A stretch of DNA of 64,000 bases from assembly GCA_937949945.1 (NCBI GenBank), contig CALFEQ010000121.1, forward strand, positions 1 through 64,000, given 5' to 3'. Shown here one piece after another: positions 29,264-40,200 of the stretch. The notes under the pieces are model-generated. The model ran no database searches. It worked only from the letters and a program-made list of their open reading frames with translations, and was not told the DNA's origin. How positions within the stretch are numbered: the stretch's first letter is position 1; every line of letters begins with the position of its first letter. This DNA comes from an uncultured Myxococcales bacterium. GTDB lineage: Bacteria; Myxococcota_A; Polyangia; Polyangiales; Polyangiaceae. The position numbers and the translations under genes were made by a program.

Positions 29264-30580
29264 TCACCGACTCGATCGTCCGTACGCCGGCTGCGCACCC
29301 GCCGCCGGCATCTGCACGGAAGCGGGCTCGAGCGCGTCGAGGTAAGAGAGCTCCTTGCTCGCGAGGTCGAGATCGTCGCGGACGGCGATGCGCAGACGCA
29401 GGCTCGTCGCCTCGTCGCGGACGGCGGCGACGGCGGCTTCGATGCGCGTGCGTGTCTCCGGAGCGGGAAGGTGGCGGAGCACCCGCGCCGCCGCCGCGCG
29501 GATCTCCGGGTCGGCTTCGGGATCCTCGAGGACCGTCCAGAGATCCTCGGTGTCGAGCGTGTTGCCGCGGTAGCCGGAGCCCGACGCGAGGAGCTGGCCC
29601 GCCATGTCGAGGCGCACGAGCCAGTCGCGCGGGCTCTCGCCGTGGCGTCGCAGGATCTCGACGCGACCCAGCACGTCCTTCTTCTCCGGTCCGAGCCCGC
29701 GCGCGCGCTGCGCGGCGGCCGTGATCTGCGATACGAGCGTCTCTCGCTCGTACGGCGAGAGGCCGCCCAACCACGTCGAGTCGCCCGTCACGGCGACCCG
29801 CATGTACGGCGGGGGCACGTGGAACACGACCGCCTTCTCCTTCGGCTCGATGTGCTGCACTCCCTCGTAGGGGAGGGCGAACCAGCCGCGTGGCGTCCTC
29901 AAACGCAGACCTTCGGGGGTCATGACGATGGACGGCCATTCGAAGCTGGACAGTTGGCTCACGAGGCCGATCAACGCGGCGAGCGTCAGGGTCAGAAATC
30001 CCGTCACGCCGGTCAGGATGCCGAGGGCGTCGAGCGAGCCGAAGAGCTGGTTCACCAGGAGCGTACCGAAGACGAGCGCCAGACCGACGATGGCGAGCAC
30101 ACGGGCGAACTGAGCACGGCGTTGGCTCGGGTGCTCCGTATGCCACGCGATCGTCCCGAACCCGCCATGACCGATGCCGAGCGCGTGCCTCACCCGCTCG
30201 GCGTCGGCCTCGCTCTCGACCTCGAGCGTGATGGGTCGAATGCGCGCTCGATGCTGCAGCGTGATCACGACGCCTTTGGACGTGCGCGCGGTCGTGGCGC
30301 CCGTGACGTCCTTGGCCGAGATGCGCTGGTTGCGCGTGCCGCTCCGGCGGACTTCGACGTAGCCCGGACCGCAGACGAGCTCTGCCGCACGCGGGCGTCG
30401 CTGCCGCGTGCCGACGAGCCCGACCAGGACGAACGCCAGGATCGATGCCACGAAGAGGCCGAATCGCGTGCTCGCCGGAAGCGGCGAGTTCAACGCGAGC
30501 GTGAGGGCGAGGGCCGGCAAGGCGTATGGAGCCAGTCTCCACAGGCGCGGCCCGTCGGGGTCCGTGAACTCCACACGCAT
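29264..30580 (-). CDS. Membrane protein with PH-like domains
   Basis: This is a 438-residue membrane protein of unknown function. Two helices near residues 17-58 are followed by a beta-rich segment (ELVCGPGYVEVRRSGTRNQ, then VVITLQHRARIRPITLEVES) that resembles a bacterial PH fold. A second helix pair (FARVLAIVGLALVFGTLLV, then TGFLTLTLAALIGLVSQL) leads to a second PH-like segment (SIVMTPEGLRLRTPRGWFAL). The last 130 residues are HEAT-like helices (DLWTVLEDPEADPEIRAAAARV). The ATG has an excellent GGAGGAG site; it ends 16 bases from the carB stop. Its promoter region is shared with the response regulator. Confidence 0.85.
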   Translation of the reverse strand: MRVEFTDPDGPRLWRLAPYALPALALTLALNSPLPASTRFGLFVASILAFVLVGLVGTRQRRPRAAELVCGPGYVEVRRSGTRNQRISAKDVTGATTARTSKGVVITLQHRARIRPITLEVESEADAERVRHALGIGHGGFGTIAWHTEHPSQRRAQFARVLAIVGLALVFGTLLVNQLFGSLDALGILTGVTGFLTLTLAALIGLVSQLSSFEWPSIVMTPEGLRLRTPRGWFALPYEGVQHIEPKEKAVVFHVPPPYMRVAVTGDSTWLGGLSPYERETLVSQITAAAQRARGLGPEKKDVLGRVEILRRHGESPRDWLVRLDMAGQLLASGSGYRGNTLDTEDLWTVLEDPEADPEIRAAAARVLRHLPAPETRTRIEAAVAAVRDEATSLRLRIAVRDDLDLASKELSYLDALEPASVQMPAAGAQPAYGRSSR

Positions 30581-30633
30581 GCTCCTCCAAGATAGAAGAG
30601 CCGTCGAGCCTGGCAACCGACGCCGCGGCACGC

Positions 30634-31146
30634 GTGATGCAGCCCGATCGCAGCACGGGGTCGATCCCCGCCGCGAGCAGGCCCGTGACGTCCTCGAGCT
30701 CGAGCTCACCCGTCGAGAAGCGTGCTCCGCGTGTGCTCGTCGCGGACGACGACGAGGTCACGCGGACGGTCATCGTCGAGAGCCTGCGAGCTCGAGGTTA
30801 CGAGGTGCTCGAGGCGACGAACGGCAGAGAGCTCTTCTGGGCCATCGAGACCGCCACCCACGACGACCCGCTCGACCTCGTCGTCGCGGACATTCGCATG
30901 CCGGCGTACTCGGGGCTCGAGGTCGCCGAGGCCTGGGCGGAGATCGGCCTGCCGAAGACCATCTTCATGACGGCCTATTCGGACGCCAGCGTGCGAGAGC
31001 GTGTCGAAGGGCTGGGGATGCGCCTCGTCGACAAGCCGTGCGACATCGAGGAGCTCCTCCGCTTGGTACGCGAGATCGTGGGCTGTCCGAGCGAGCGATG
31101 CTCGCCAGCGAGCCAGCCGGACGCGGGCGGGACGCGCGTGGGCTGA
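30634..31146 (+). CDS. Stand-alone response regulator receiver protein
   Basis: This 170-residue protein has one receiver domain (residues 32-145) and a Ser-rich N-terminal tail. The acidic pocket (VADDDE, 36-41), phosphorylation site Asp86 (VVADIRMP), the Thr switch in FMTAYSD, and Lys in VDKPCD are all present. There is no output domain, so it probably acts by protein contact, as many such regulators do in multi-step relays. The start is GTG 30634 or ATG 30637. No partner histidine kinase is nearby. Confidence 0.92.
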   Translation: MMQPDRSTGSIPAASRPVTSSSSSSPVEKRAPRVLVADDDEVTRTVIVESLRARGYEVLEATNGRELFWAIETATHDDPLDLVVADIRMPAYSGLEVAEAWAEIGLPKTIFMTAYSDASVRERVEGLGMRLVDKPCDIEELLRLVREIVGCPSERCSPASQPDAGGTRVG

Positions 31147-31269
31147 TCGAGCGGTCGAGGGCGCGCGACACCGCGCGTCGTGAGCCCCGGGCGCGAAGAC
31201 GCTCGAGGCCGGAATGTGCCGTGTGCTTCGGCTCGTTCGGGGTAAACTGCGCCGGAGCCGACGCGACCC

Positions 31270-31752
31270 ATGCCGACCCCGAAGTATCCGCTCGACCCGC
31301 TCCTCAGGCATCGCGAACGGCAGGTCGACGACGCGAAGGCGAGCCTCGGGGAGGCGGTGCGTGCGCGCGAAGCCGCCGAAGCCGCGGTGCGGAGGGCGGA
31401 GGCAGCGCGGCGAGAGGCCGAGGAGCGTGCCGCACGCGTGAGGGCCGAGGAGCAGGAGCGTCTCGTGCGCGGCGAGCTCCGCGCGGTCGACCTCGCGCGT
31501 GGCGACGCTTGGGAGCACGCCGCGCGCGCGGAGATCGGCCGCCTCACGAATGCCGTCGCGGATGCGGAGGCGAACGAACGGCGCGCCCGCGACGAGGAGG
31601 AAGAGGCGCGTGCCACGCTCGCGAGGACGATGGCGGACCGCGACGTCGTGCGGAAGGACCATGCTCGGTTCAAGGAGCGCGTCGCGAAGGCCGTCCTCGC
31701 CGCGGAAGAGGAGGCGGCCGAAGAGGCGTTTCGAGGTGGAAGGCGACGATGA
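31270..31752 (+). CDS. FliJ/YscO-like coiled-coil protein
   Basis: The protein has 160 residues and is almost entirely one Arg/Glu/Ala-rich coiled coil. The N-terminus KYPLDPLLRHRERQVDDAKA fits the start of FliJ/YscO stalk proteins of type III export systems ('f.LdpLL..re...d.a...L'). Those proteins couple the export ATPase to the export gate. No flagellar or type III genes are near, so either it is an orphan stalk protein or the likeness is convergent. It overlaps the lytic transglycosylase start by 4 bases (ATGA), so the two are co-translated. Confidence 0.75.
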   Translation: MPTPKYPLDPLLRHRERQVDDAKASLGEAVRAREAAEAAVRRAEAARREAEERAARVRAEEQERLVRGELRAVDLARGDAWEHAARAEIGRLTNAVADAEANERRARDEEEEARATLARTMADRDVVRKDHARFKERVAKAVLAAEEEAAEEAFRGGRRR

Positions 31753-34097
31753 AGCAGCGGTGGCTCGGCGGTCTCGTCCTCTCGCTCGCGTCGATCTCGC
31801 TCGCGTCGTTCGCTTCTTGCCGGAGCGGTGAGAGCGTCGCGCCGCCCGTCGTGACGCCTCCGGCGTCGGCCGAGGCGAAGGTCGCGCCGAAGGGCTCGAT
31901 GCCCACCTTGCGCGTGCTCCTCGACGACCCGCGGCTCGCGCAGGCGCGGAGCTTCGCGCGCGCGAAGGACTGGGCAGCAGCAGCGAAGGCCGTCCAAGAC
32001 GCACGACCGGCGGACCTCTCGGACGCGGATGCGTGCGCGTGGGACTTCCTCGAGGGGCGCCTCTTCGCCCTCGCGGACGCTTTGCCCGAGGCCGTGGCTG
32101 CCTTCGAACGCGCGGAGAAGCCGACCTGCGTGCTCGCCGGGCACGCGAAGCTCCGGTCGGCGCAGGCGCTCGCGCGCTCGGGGCGCGCCGACGACGCGAT
32201 CGCGAAGGCCCGCGCCGTCCCCGAGGACCACACCACGTTGAAGGACGACGTGAACCTCGTCATCGCGGAGTCGCTCGCGGCGAAGGGCGATCGCGCCGGA
32301 GCGCTGCCGCTCTGGCGAGCCTGGCTCGCCGCCCACCCGTACGGCTCGCGCTGGGTGGACACGTGCGTGCGGATCGCGAATGCGCTCCTCGACGGAGTCG
32401 ACGGCGATCCTTCGGAGCGCGCGAAGGAGGCCTACGATCTCGCGACGCGTGTCGTGACGGAGGCGCCGAAGATCGCCGACACGACGGGCGCGACGCAGGC
32501 GCGTCAGCGCGCGGTGGCGTTGCTGAAGGCCAAGGACCCGACCGTGACCGAGGCGCTCAGCGACGCGGAGCGCGTGCGCCAGGCGCAGGCGTGGCTCGAC
32601 TCGAACGAGCCCGCGCGTGCGTTCGAGCTCCTGAACGGGATCCCGAAGACGTCGCCCGTGTTCTGTCGCGCGGCGCTCACGCGCGCGAACGCGGGGGCGA
32701 AGAAGAAGCCGAAGATCGACCTCTGGAACGAGGCCGTCGCCGCTTGCGAGAACCACGCGGACCTGGTCACGGCGCTCTACTCGGGCGCGAAGGCGCGCAC
32801 GAGCAAGGACCCCAAGCTGGCGATGGAGTGGTTCTCCCGCATCGAGAAGCTCTTTCCGACGCACCGCCTCGCCGACGACGCGAGGTTCCGCGCGGCGCTC
32901 CTCGTCGCGGAGAGCACCGAGGAGGGAAGGGAGGAGCGCTTCGAGCAGATGATGCGGACGCTGCCGGACACGTATCCCTCTGGCGACATGGGCACCGAGG
33001 CGCTGTTCCGGGTGGCGCTCGCGAAGATGCAGGCCGGTCGCGAGGACTGGGAAGGCGCGAAGACCGCCCTCGATCGCATCCTCGAGCTGACTCCGGAGGA
33101 TCGGCATTGGGCCACCGCGGGGCGCGCCGAGTACTTCCGCGCGCGCGCGGCCGCGGCGACCGGCGATCTCGAAGGCGCGCGTGCTCGATGGGAGCACATC
33201 GTCGAGCGGCACCCGCTCACGTTCTACATGCTCCTCTCCTACGGGCGGCTCGCTGCGCTGGACGCGTCGCGAGCGAAGGCCGTGCTCGACGCGGCCATCG
33301 CGCGGGACAAGGAGGGCACGTTCCCGTCGAAGACGCACTCCGTCTTCGACACGCCGGCGTTCGTCCGTGCCGTGAAGCTCCTCGAGGTCTCCGACGTCGA
33401 CGCGGCCAAGCGCGAGATCTCGGCGTCGGGCGCGCTCGCGGACGACGCGGATCCCGAGGTCGTCTGGGCGATCGGCGCGCTCTACAACGAGGCGGGGTTC
33501 CCCGAGCTCGGGCACGCCTTCTCGCGCAAGCGCCTGACCGATCACCTCGAGCACTATCCCGAGGGCCGGTGGCGCGCGCGTTGGGAGATCGCCTATCCGC
33601 GCGCCTTCGAGCCGCTGGTGAACGCTGCGTGCGACAAGTACAAGCTCCCTCGCGCGATCGCTTGGGGGGTCATGCGGGAGGAGTCGAGCTTCGTCGCCGA
33701 CGCGCGGAGCCACGCGAATGCGTTCGGACTGATGCAGCTCATCATCCCGACCGCGAAGGGCGTCGCGGCCGGCACGGGCTTCGGAAGCGACGAGGCATCG
33801 CTCAAGACGCCGGAGGTCTCGATCGAGCTCGGGACGAAGCTCCTCGCCGCGCTCCGCTCGCAGCACGGGCACGACGCGCTCGCCATCGGTGCGTACAACG
33901 GCGGCTCCGGCGCGATCCGCCGCTGGATGAAGGCGCGCACCTCGGACGAGCTCGACCTCTTCGTCGAGAACGTGCCTTGGGAGGAGACGCGCAACTACAT
34001 CAAGCGGGTGCTCTCGAGCGTCGCTGCCTACGGCTACCTCTACGACAAGAAGAGCTTCGAGGAGGCGCTCGCGATCCCTCTGCGGTTGGAACGGTGA
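31749..34097 (+). CDS. Soluble lytic transglycosylase with TPR superhelix
   Basis: This is a 782-residue murein-cleaving enzyme of the Slt70 type. A leader with lipobox (LASFASC) anchors it in the periplasm as a lipoprotein. Residues 50-590 form a long alpha-superhelix of TPR-like units. The catalytic SLT domain (about 615-770) has the motif MREESSF with catalytic Glu645, FGLMQLIIPTAKGVA, ELGTKLLAAL and AYNGGSGAI. It would cut glycan strands to give 1,6-anhydroMurNAc ends. The ribosome site GAGGTGGAAGG is strong. Confidence 0.93.
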   Translation: MKQRWLGGLVLSLASISLASFASCRSGESVAPPVVTPPASAEAKVAPKGSMPTLRVLLDDPRLAQARSFARAKDWAAAAKAVQDARPADLSDADACAWDFLEGRLFALADALPEAVAAFERAEKPTCVLAGHAKLRSAQALARSGRADDAIAKARAVPEDHTTLKDDVNLVIAESLAAKGDRAGALPLWRAWLAAHPYGSRWVDTCVRIANALLDGVDGDPSERAKEAYDLATRVVTEAPKIADTTGATQARQRAVALLKAKDPTVTEALSDAERVRQAQAWLDSNEPARAFELLNGIPKTSPVFCRAALTRANAGAKKKPKIDLWNEAVAACENHADLVTALYSGAKARTSKDPKLAMEWFSRIEKLFPTHRLADDARFRAALLVAESTEEGREERFEQMMRTLPDTYPSGDMGTEALFRVALAKMQAGREDWEGAKTALDRILELTPEDRHWATAGRAEYFRARAAAATGDLEGARARWEHIVERHPLTFYMLLSYGRLAALDASRAKAVLDAAIARDKEGTFPSKTHSVFDTPAFVRAVKLLEVSDVDAAKREISASGALADDADPEVVWAIGALYNEAGFPELGHAFSRKRLTDHLEHYPEGRWRARWEIAYPRAFEPLVNAACDKYKLPRAIAWGVMREESSFVADARSHANAFGLMQLIIPTAKGVAAGTGFGSDEASLKTPEVSIELGTKLLAALRSQHGHDALAIGAYNGGSGAIRRWMKARTSDELDLFVENVPWEETRNYIKRVLSSVAAYGYLYDKKSFEEALAIPLRLER

Positions 34098-34131
34098 GCA
34101 GGCTCACCGCCCCGGGGCGGCGAGGGGAGCA

Positions 34132-37100
34132 GTGGAGCGAACGGTGAGCAGCGACGAGCTCTTCGTGGTGCCCGCGGAGCGGCACGTCGAGCGGCTCGCG
34201 CGCGAGGGACGGCGTGCCGAGACGCGTTCGTCGCTGCGCGCGCGCCTCGCCGCGGCGCTGCTCCCGGACGTCCGCTTCGCGGATGCGCGGGAGACGAAGC
34301 TCACGCTCGCCGTCGCGCTCGAAGAGGCGAAGGCGCGTGGCGCGCAGCTCGAGCTGTTCGGCGCTTCGTCCGGCGCGTCGGAGCAAGGCACCGATCCGCT
34401 CCTCGCGACGTTGCGCGGGCGTGGCGGCGCGTCGTGGGTCCGCGCGGTCGCGGCGATCGACGAGGCGATCGGCGCGCTCCGATCGCGAGGCGCGACCGAA
34501 GCGCACCTCGAGCGCGTGCGTGGAAACGGCGTCGCGCCGGCGCGCGCACGCACGCTCGCCGCCGCGATGCGAGCGCTCGACGCGGCGCTGGCGCGTACGG
34601 GCGCGCGCGACGGGAGGCTCGTCGGCGCGACGCTCGCCCCGGCGATCCGCGAGGCGGGCCCGGCGGCCGTCGCCCGGATCGTCGGCGCACGGCACGTTCG
34701 CGCGCGCTGGCTCGTCGCGTGGGACCCGCAGGATCTCGCGTGGTGGCGCGCGCTCGACGAGACGCTCGCCCGCGCCGGAGGCTTCGCGCGTGTCGTCCTG
34801 CCTGCGTTCGACAAACGGCTCGAGGGAAGCCGGGAGCGCGATCCGCTCGAGGTCGTCGCCGACGTCGTCGCGCGCCACCTCGACGCGGCGCCGGAGACGG
34901 AGATCATCGCAGCCGTGCTCGGGGATCTCGCGCCGTCCACGCCGTCGGCGCCGGAACCCGACGCCGTGAGCCGCGTGCGGCTAGGTCGCGCCACCAGCGC
35001 TCGGGACCAAGCACGGCTCGTGGCGCGCCTCGTCCGCCAGGCGCTCGATGCACGTCAGGCGCGCGTCGAGCGTGTCGCGATCGCGTATCCGGCGCGGGAC
35101 GAACGTACGCTCGTGCCGTTGCGGCGCGCGCTCCTCGACGAGGGCGTCGTCTTCCACGACGCCGCCGCGGCGTCGCCCGCCGCCGCGCCCGTGGTCGCGG
35201 CGGCGCTCCATGCCCTCGCCGCGGCGGAGTCCCTCGATCGCGTGGCGGTCGCGCGCCTTCTTCGTTCGGGTTACGTCGACGGACCTCGCGTGCTCCGCGC
35301 CGCCTTCCCCGAAGGAGCGCCCGATCCGCAGGAAGCGGACCGCCTCCTCGCGCGCATCGCGCGCGCGCTCGAGACGCGCGCGACGGCGGCGGCCGAGGAC
35401 GCTGCGACGCGTCTCGTTCTGACGGCGTCGGGCGGGGAGCGTGACGGAGCCGCGGAGGCGGCCGTGGCGAAGGCCGTCGTCGACGTCCTCGTGCGTGCGC
35501 GTGGGGCGCGGACACGCGGCGAGCGCGTGCGTGCAGCGCGCGGCCTCTTCCACGAGCTCGGCCTCGGCGCGCGCGCGGGGAGGGGAGCGCTCGGCGCATT
35601 CGCGCGGGACGACGCTCCTTCCGGCGTCGACGGCGCCGAGCGCCTGGCGCTCGCGCGGGACGTGCGGGCGTGGGAGGCGCTCGAGGAGGCGCTCGACGTC
35701 TACGAGCAGGTCGCGCATCGGACCGGCGGCGCGGAGCGTCCGCTCGACGCGGAGGTCTTCCGTCTCGAGCTCGCCGAGCTGCTCGACAAGCCGATGCGCC
35801 TCCCGAACGCGAGCCGCGCCGGAGCCGTGCGCGTCGTGCCGTTGTCCGACCTCCCCGGCGACGCGCTCGATCTGCTCGTCGTCCTCGACGCGAACGACGG
35901 CGTCCTCCCCCGCGACACGCCGCCGATCACGCTCTTGTCGGAGGCGGTCGAGACCGCCGTCGTCCGCGCCGCTCGCGGTGCGTTCGCTGCGCGCCACGAG
36001 AGCGAGCTCTCCGCGCGCGATCTCGCGGCGCTGGCGACGAGCGCCGCGGAGGCCGCTCGGATCGTCATCGTCACGACCGCCGAAGAAGGTCCGGACGCAC
36101 CGGCGTCGCCGTCGCGCGTGTTCGTCGCGCTCGAGAAGGCAGGCGCGGAGCCCGTCTCCGTCCCCGAGGAGGAGCCGCTCCTTCGGATCGAGACGGCCCT
36201 GCAGACGCCGGCGGAGATCGCGCGTCGCGCCGCGCGCGAGCGCGTACGGGAGTCGTTCTTCCTCGATCCCGCGCGCCCGGAGGGCGACCTCGTCGGGCTG
36301 CTCTCGTCGTCGCCGGCGATCGCCGCGGTGGTGGCGCCGGAGCTGGGCTCCGACGAGCGGCGGCCGCTCGCGGTCACGTCGCTCGAGCGGTTCGCGCAGT
36401 GTCCGTTCAAGGGCTACGCCCACGTCGTCCTCGCGGCGAGGGAGCCGGAGGAGCAGCGCGAGCTGCCGGACGCCCGCGAGGAAGGGAACCTCGCGCACAC
36501 GGCGCTCGCGGCGGCGTTCACGGCGACGCGAGACCTGTGGGCTCGGCGTCCGAGGAAGGCGGAGGAGATCCTCGAGCGCGGTCTCGCCGCGGCCGAAGAG
36601 GTCCTCGGCGCGGCTCCGGGGCATGCGGCGCTGCGTGCGGTCGTGCGCTTCCGCGTGCGCGAGTCGGTCCGCGCCGTGCTCCTCCGTGCGATCGAGGACG
36701 AGCGCTGGGACTTCTTCCTCGCCGAGCAGTCCTTCGGCTCGCGATCGCGTCGCACGGAGGAGTCGTGGCCGGCGTTCGACGTCGGAGGCCGGCTCTGGCT
36801 GCGCGGCTCGATCGATCGCGTCGATCGCGCGCACGGCACCGGCGCGGTCCGTGTGCTCGACTACAAGCGCAGCAAGAACACGGTGCGCGAAGCGTCGTCG
36901 CAGCTCGGCGTGACGGCGCTCCAAGTCCCGATCTACGCCGCGGTCGCGGCGAGGCAGCTCGGCGCGCACGCGACGGGCACGTACATGCCGATCCAGCCGC
37001 GCGATCTCGCCACCGAGACGAAGTCCCGCGCGAGCGTGGAGGACCGCGTGACGGAGCTCGTCCAGAGACCTCCCGGCGGCCTGTCGGAGATCGAGGAGCG

Positions 37101-37257
37101 TGTGCTGGAGATCGCGAGCGCGGCGCGCGCGGGCCGCTTCGTCCCGCTGCCGGTCCGGGAATCGGAGTGCACCCATTGCGGGGTCAGCGGCGGCTGCCGC
37201 AAGCCGCGCTTCGCGATGGCCCCTGCCGACGAGGTGATGGAGGAGAAGGAGCTTTGA
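34132..37257 (+). CDS. AddB-type nuclease subunit of a recombinational helicase-nuclease
   Basis: The protein has 1041 residues. The C-terminal PD-(D/E)XK nuclease domain has Asp910 and Lys912 in VLDYKRSKN. It is framed by the Fe-S cluster cysteines of AddB: Cys757 (RFAQCPFKGYA), then Cys1013, Cys1016 and Cys1022 (CTHCGVSGGC). The helicase-like N-terminal part has no Walker A, so it is probably inactive as a motor, unlike Bacillus AddB, which keeps the motif. With the downstream AddA-like protein it would resect double-strand breaks. GTG 34132 and GTG 34144 are both possible starts (GAGG or GGAG 6 bases ahead). Sequence divergence from standard AddB is large. Confidence 0.85.
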   Translation: MERTVSSDELFVVPAERHVERLAREGRRAETRSSLRARLAAALLPDVRFADARETKLTLAVALEEAKARGAQLELFGASSGASEQGTDPLLATLRGRGGASWVRAVAAIDEAIGALRSRGATEAHLERVRGNGVAPARARTLAAAMRALDAALARTGARDGRLVGATLAPAIREAGPAAVARIVGARHVRARWLVAWDPQDLAWWRALDETLARAGGFARVVLPAFDKRLEGSRERDPLEVVADVVARHLDAAPETEIIAAVLGDLAPSTPSAPEPDAVSRVRLGRATSARDQARLVARLVRQALDARQARVERVAIAYPARDERTLVPLRRALLDEGVVFHDAAAASPAAAPVVAAALHALAAAESLDRVAVARLLRSGYVDGPRVLRAAFPEGAPDPQEADRLLARIARALETRATAAAEDAATRLVLTASGGERDGAAEAAVAKAVVDVLVRARGARTRGERVRAARGLFHELGLGARAGRGALGAFARDDAPSGVDGAERLALARDVRAWEALEEALDVYEQVAHRTGGAERPLDAEVFRLELAELLDKPMRLPNASRAGAVRVVPLSDLPGDALDLLVVLDANDGVLPRDTPPITLLSEAVETAVVRAARGAFAARHESELSARDLAALATSAAEAARIVIVTTAEEGPDAPASPSRVFVALEKAGAEPVSVPEEEPLLRIETALQTPAEIARRAARERVRESFFLDPARPEGDLVGLLSSSPAIAAVVAPELGSDERRPLAVTSLERFAQCPFKGYAHVVLAAREPEEQRELPDAREEGNLAHTALAAAFTATRDLWARRPRKAEEILERGLAAAEEVLGAAPGHAALRAVVRFRVRESVRAVLLRAIEDERWDFFLAEQSFGSRSRRTEESWPAFDVGGRLWLRGSIDRVDRAHGTGAVRVLDYKRSKNTVREASSQLGVTALQVPIYAAVAARQLGAHATGTYMPIQPRDLATETKSRASVEDRVTELVQRPPGGLSEIEERVLEIASAARAGRFVPLPVRESECTHCGVSGGCRKPRFAMAPADEVMEEKEL

Positions 37258-40200
37258 GCGCGGCGCTCTACTCCATGCCTCGCAATCTCGTGCTCGCGGC
37301 CAGCGCGGGGACGGGCAAGACGCACGCGCTCGTCGGCGTCGTCGTGCATCTCCTCCTCGGAGCGCGCGCCGGCGGCGCCGTGGATCCGGCGCGCATCGTG
37401 GCGACGACCTTCAGCCGCAAGGCCGCCGCCGAGATCCGCGAGCGCGTCGCGACGGAGGTCGAGCGGCTCGCGACGGCGCCCGCGACGTCGGTCTACGCGG
37501 CCGGTCTCCGGGAGGCGCTCGGCGGCCGGGTCTCGGACGCCGAGCTCGGCAAGCGGGCGCGAAGAGCGCTCGCACGTCTTCCGCAGGCGCGGTTCGGGAC
37601 GCTTCACAGCTTCGCGACGAGCATCGTGCAGCGCTACGCGGTCGAGCTCGGTCTCGGCCCCGGCTTCGAGCTCGCCACGGAGGCGGACGCACGGGCGCGC
37701 ACGGAGGACGCGATCGCGCGCGCGCTCGAGGCGAAGCTCGCGGAGAGCCCGAACGAGATCCGCGCGCTCGCGGAGGCCGCCGGTGGCATCGATCGCCTCG
37801 TCTCGTCGCTCCGGCGCGTGCTCGAGCAGCTCGAGGAAGACGGACGCTCCGCGCGCGATCTCGTCGTCGATCCCGACGACGACGCGCAGGTGGAGCGCGA
37901 GATGCAGAGGTTCGTGATCCACGCGCGCGCCCTCTCCGCGTTCCCGAAGTGGGAGGCCGCCGCGCGGGAGCTCGGGAGCGCGTGGGACTCGAAGGACGAG
38001 GACCGGATCGAGCGGGCCGTCGTCGCGCTCGCTTCCATCCCCGCGACCGGCAAGAAGTCTCCGGAGGTGGAGGAGTTCTGCATCTATCGCAAAGAGCTCC
38101 CCGGGACGACGAACGAGGAGAAGGGGCGCCGCCTCGCGCGGGCGTGGCGCGCGCGTCACCGCTTCGCGCGTTCGGCCACGCTCGTCCGCGAGGTCTTGGC
38201 CGAGGCGGAGGCCGACGTCGAGCGGGCATCGCGCACGCAGGCGACGCTCGGCTTCGGACAGATCCTCCGCGCCGCGCGCGAGCTGCTCCGCGATCGTCCG
38301 GACGTCGCGGAGGAGGTCGCCTCCGAGATCGACGCGCTGCTCGTGGACGAGTTCCAGGACACGTCCCGCGTGCAGCGCGATCTGCTCCAGCTCTTGTGGG
38401 CCCGCCCGGACGTACGTCGCCATCCGGGCGAGATCCCGCCGATCGCGGCGATGCGCGGGCAGGGCCTCCTCGTCGTCGGCGACCGCAAGCAGTCGATCTA
38501 CGGCTTCCGCGGCGCCGACGTCGGCATCTTCGCGGAGCTCGCCGTCGGCCTCGCGGGCGCGCCCGCGCGCGAGGCGCTGGGCATCCCGGCCGGCGTGACG
38601 TGGGAGCCGAAGGAGCCGCTCGCCGATTTCCACGCGCTCCGCCACAACCGGCGCAGCGTCCCGTCGATCCTGGCGTTCGCGAACGCCTTCAGCGCGCGGC
38701 GCTTCCAGGTCGGCGAGCCGCCGCCCGAGCTGTTCGAGATCGAGTACGTCCCCGAGACCGAGGATCTCCTCGTCCCGCCCGAGCGCGCCGGCGAGCCCCT
38801 GCCCTCGAAGCCCGCGACGACGTGGCTGCGCGTCCTGCCGAAGGGAGACAAGTCGACGCGCATCGAGGAGGCGCTCGTCATCGCGGAACGCATCTCGCGC
38901 ATGGTCCGCGGGGAGCTCGAGTCCTCCGGCGAACCGCGCCCGGCTTACCGCGACATCGCCGTCCTCGCGACGACGAACGGCATGCTCGACGCCGTGTCGT
39001 TCGCGCTCGCGCAGGCCGACATCCCGTACGTCGTCGCGGGCAAGAGCTTCTTCCGCGCGCGCGAGATCAGCGATCTCGCCGCGATGCTCGCGCTCGTGCT
39101 CGAGCCGAGCGACCGGCTCGCCATGCTCGAGGTGCTGCGCGGACCGTGGGCGGCCGTGCACGACGAGACGCTGCTCGGTCTCGTCGAGCCGGGCAGCGGC
39201 CTCGTGCCTCCGTCGGCGTGGTCGCGACCGCCGAGGCCCGAGCTCGTCCACGAAGAGGACAAGCCCGCGCTCGCGACGATCGCGTCGCTCGTCGCGTCGC
39301 TCGGTCGCTGCGCAGGCCGCCTCGGCGCCGGAGCGATCCTGCGCGAGGCCGTGTCCGCGTGCGCGCTCGAGTCCGTGCTCGCCGCGATGCCGCGCGGCCA
39401 GCAGCGGGTCGCGAACGTCCAGAAGCTCCTCGCGATGGCGGATCGTCATCCGGACGCTCGTGCCTTCCTGGCGTGGCTCGAGGACGCGAAGGAGCGCGAG
39501 GTCGCCGAGTCGGAGGCCGCGACGTTCTCCGACGAGGACGACGCCGTGCGCCTGCTCACGGTGCACGCGAGCAAGGGGCTCGATTTCCCCATCGTCTTCG
39601 TCCCGGAGATCGGCGCGACGCCCCCGCGAACGGAGCGCGGAGTCGCGCGCGTCGCGCTCGGCGCCGGGGACGCGCCCAACGTCCTGTCCGTCCGCGTCGC
39701 CGACGACACAGGCCTCGTCCTCGAGCCGCCGTCGTACGTGCGCGCGTACACGATCGCGAAGCGCCGCGAGCGTGCAGAGCGCCAGCGCCTCGCCTACGTC
39801 GCGATGACGCGCGCCGCCCGGCGCCTCTTCCTCGTCGGAGGACGCGCGCGCGACGGCGCGCTCGACCCCGGCGCGTCCACGCTCGCCGTCGTCGAGTCGC
39901 TCCCCGACGATCTGCGGTCGGTCGAGGACGTCGTCGTGCCCGCGCTCGGCTCGCGCGCCCACGAGGAGACGCCGCCGGTCGTCGACGCGACGCGGCCGCC
40001 GCCCGAGCGCGCCGTCCCGCCGTGGCTCGTCCTGCCGATCGCGCCGACGGCCCTCGCCGACTTTCACCACTGCCCGCGTCGCTTCGAGCTCGTGCACCTG
40101 CTCGGCTTGCCGGAGCACGCCCGTGGTCGTGGCGGCTCCTCGTCCGTCGATCGATCCATGCCTCTGCTCGACGCACGCGCGCAGGGAACGATCGCGCACG

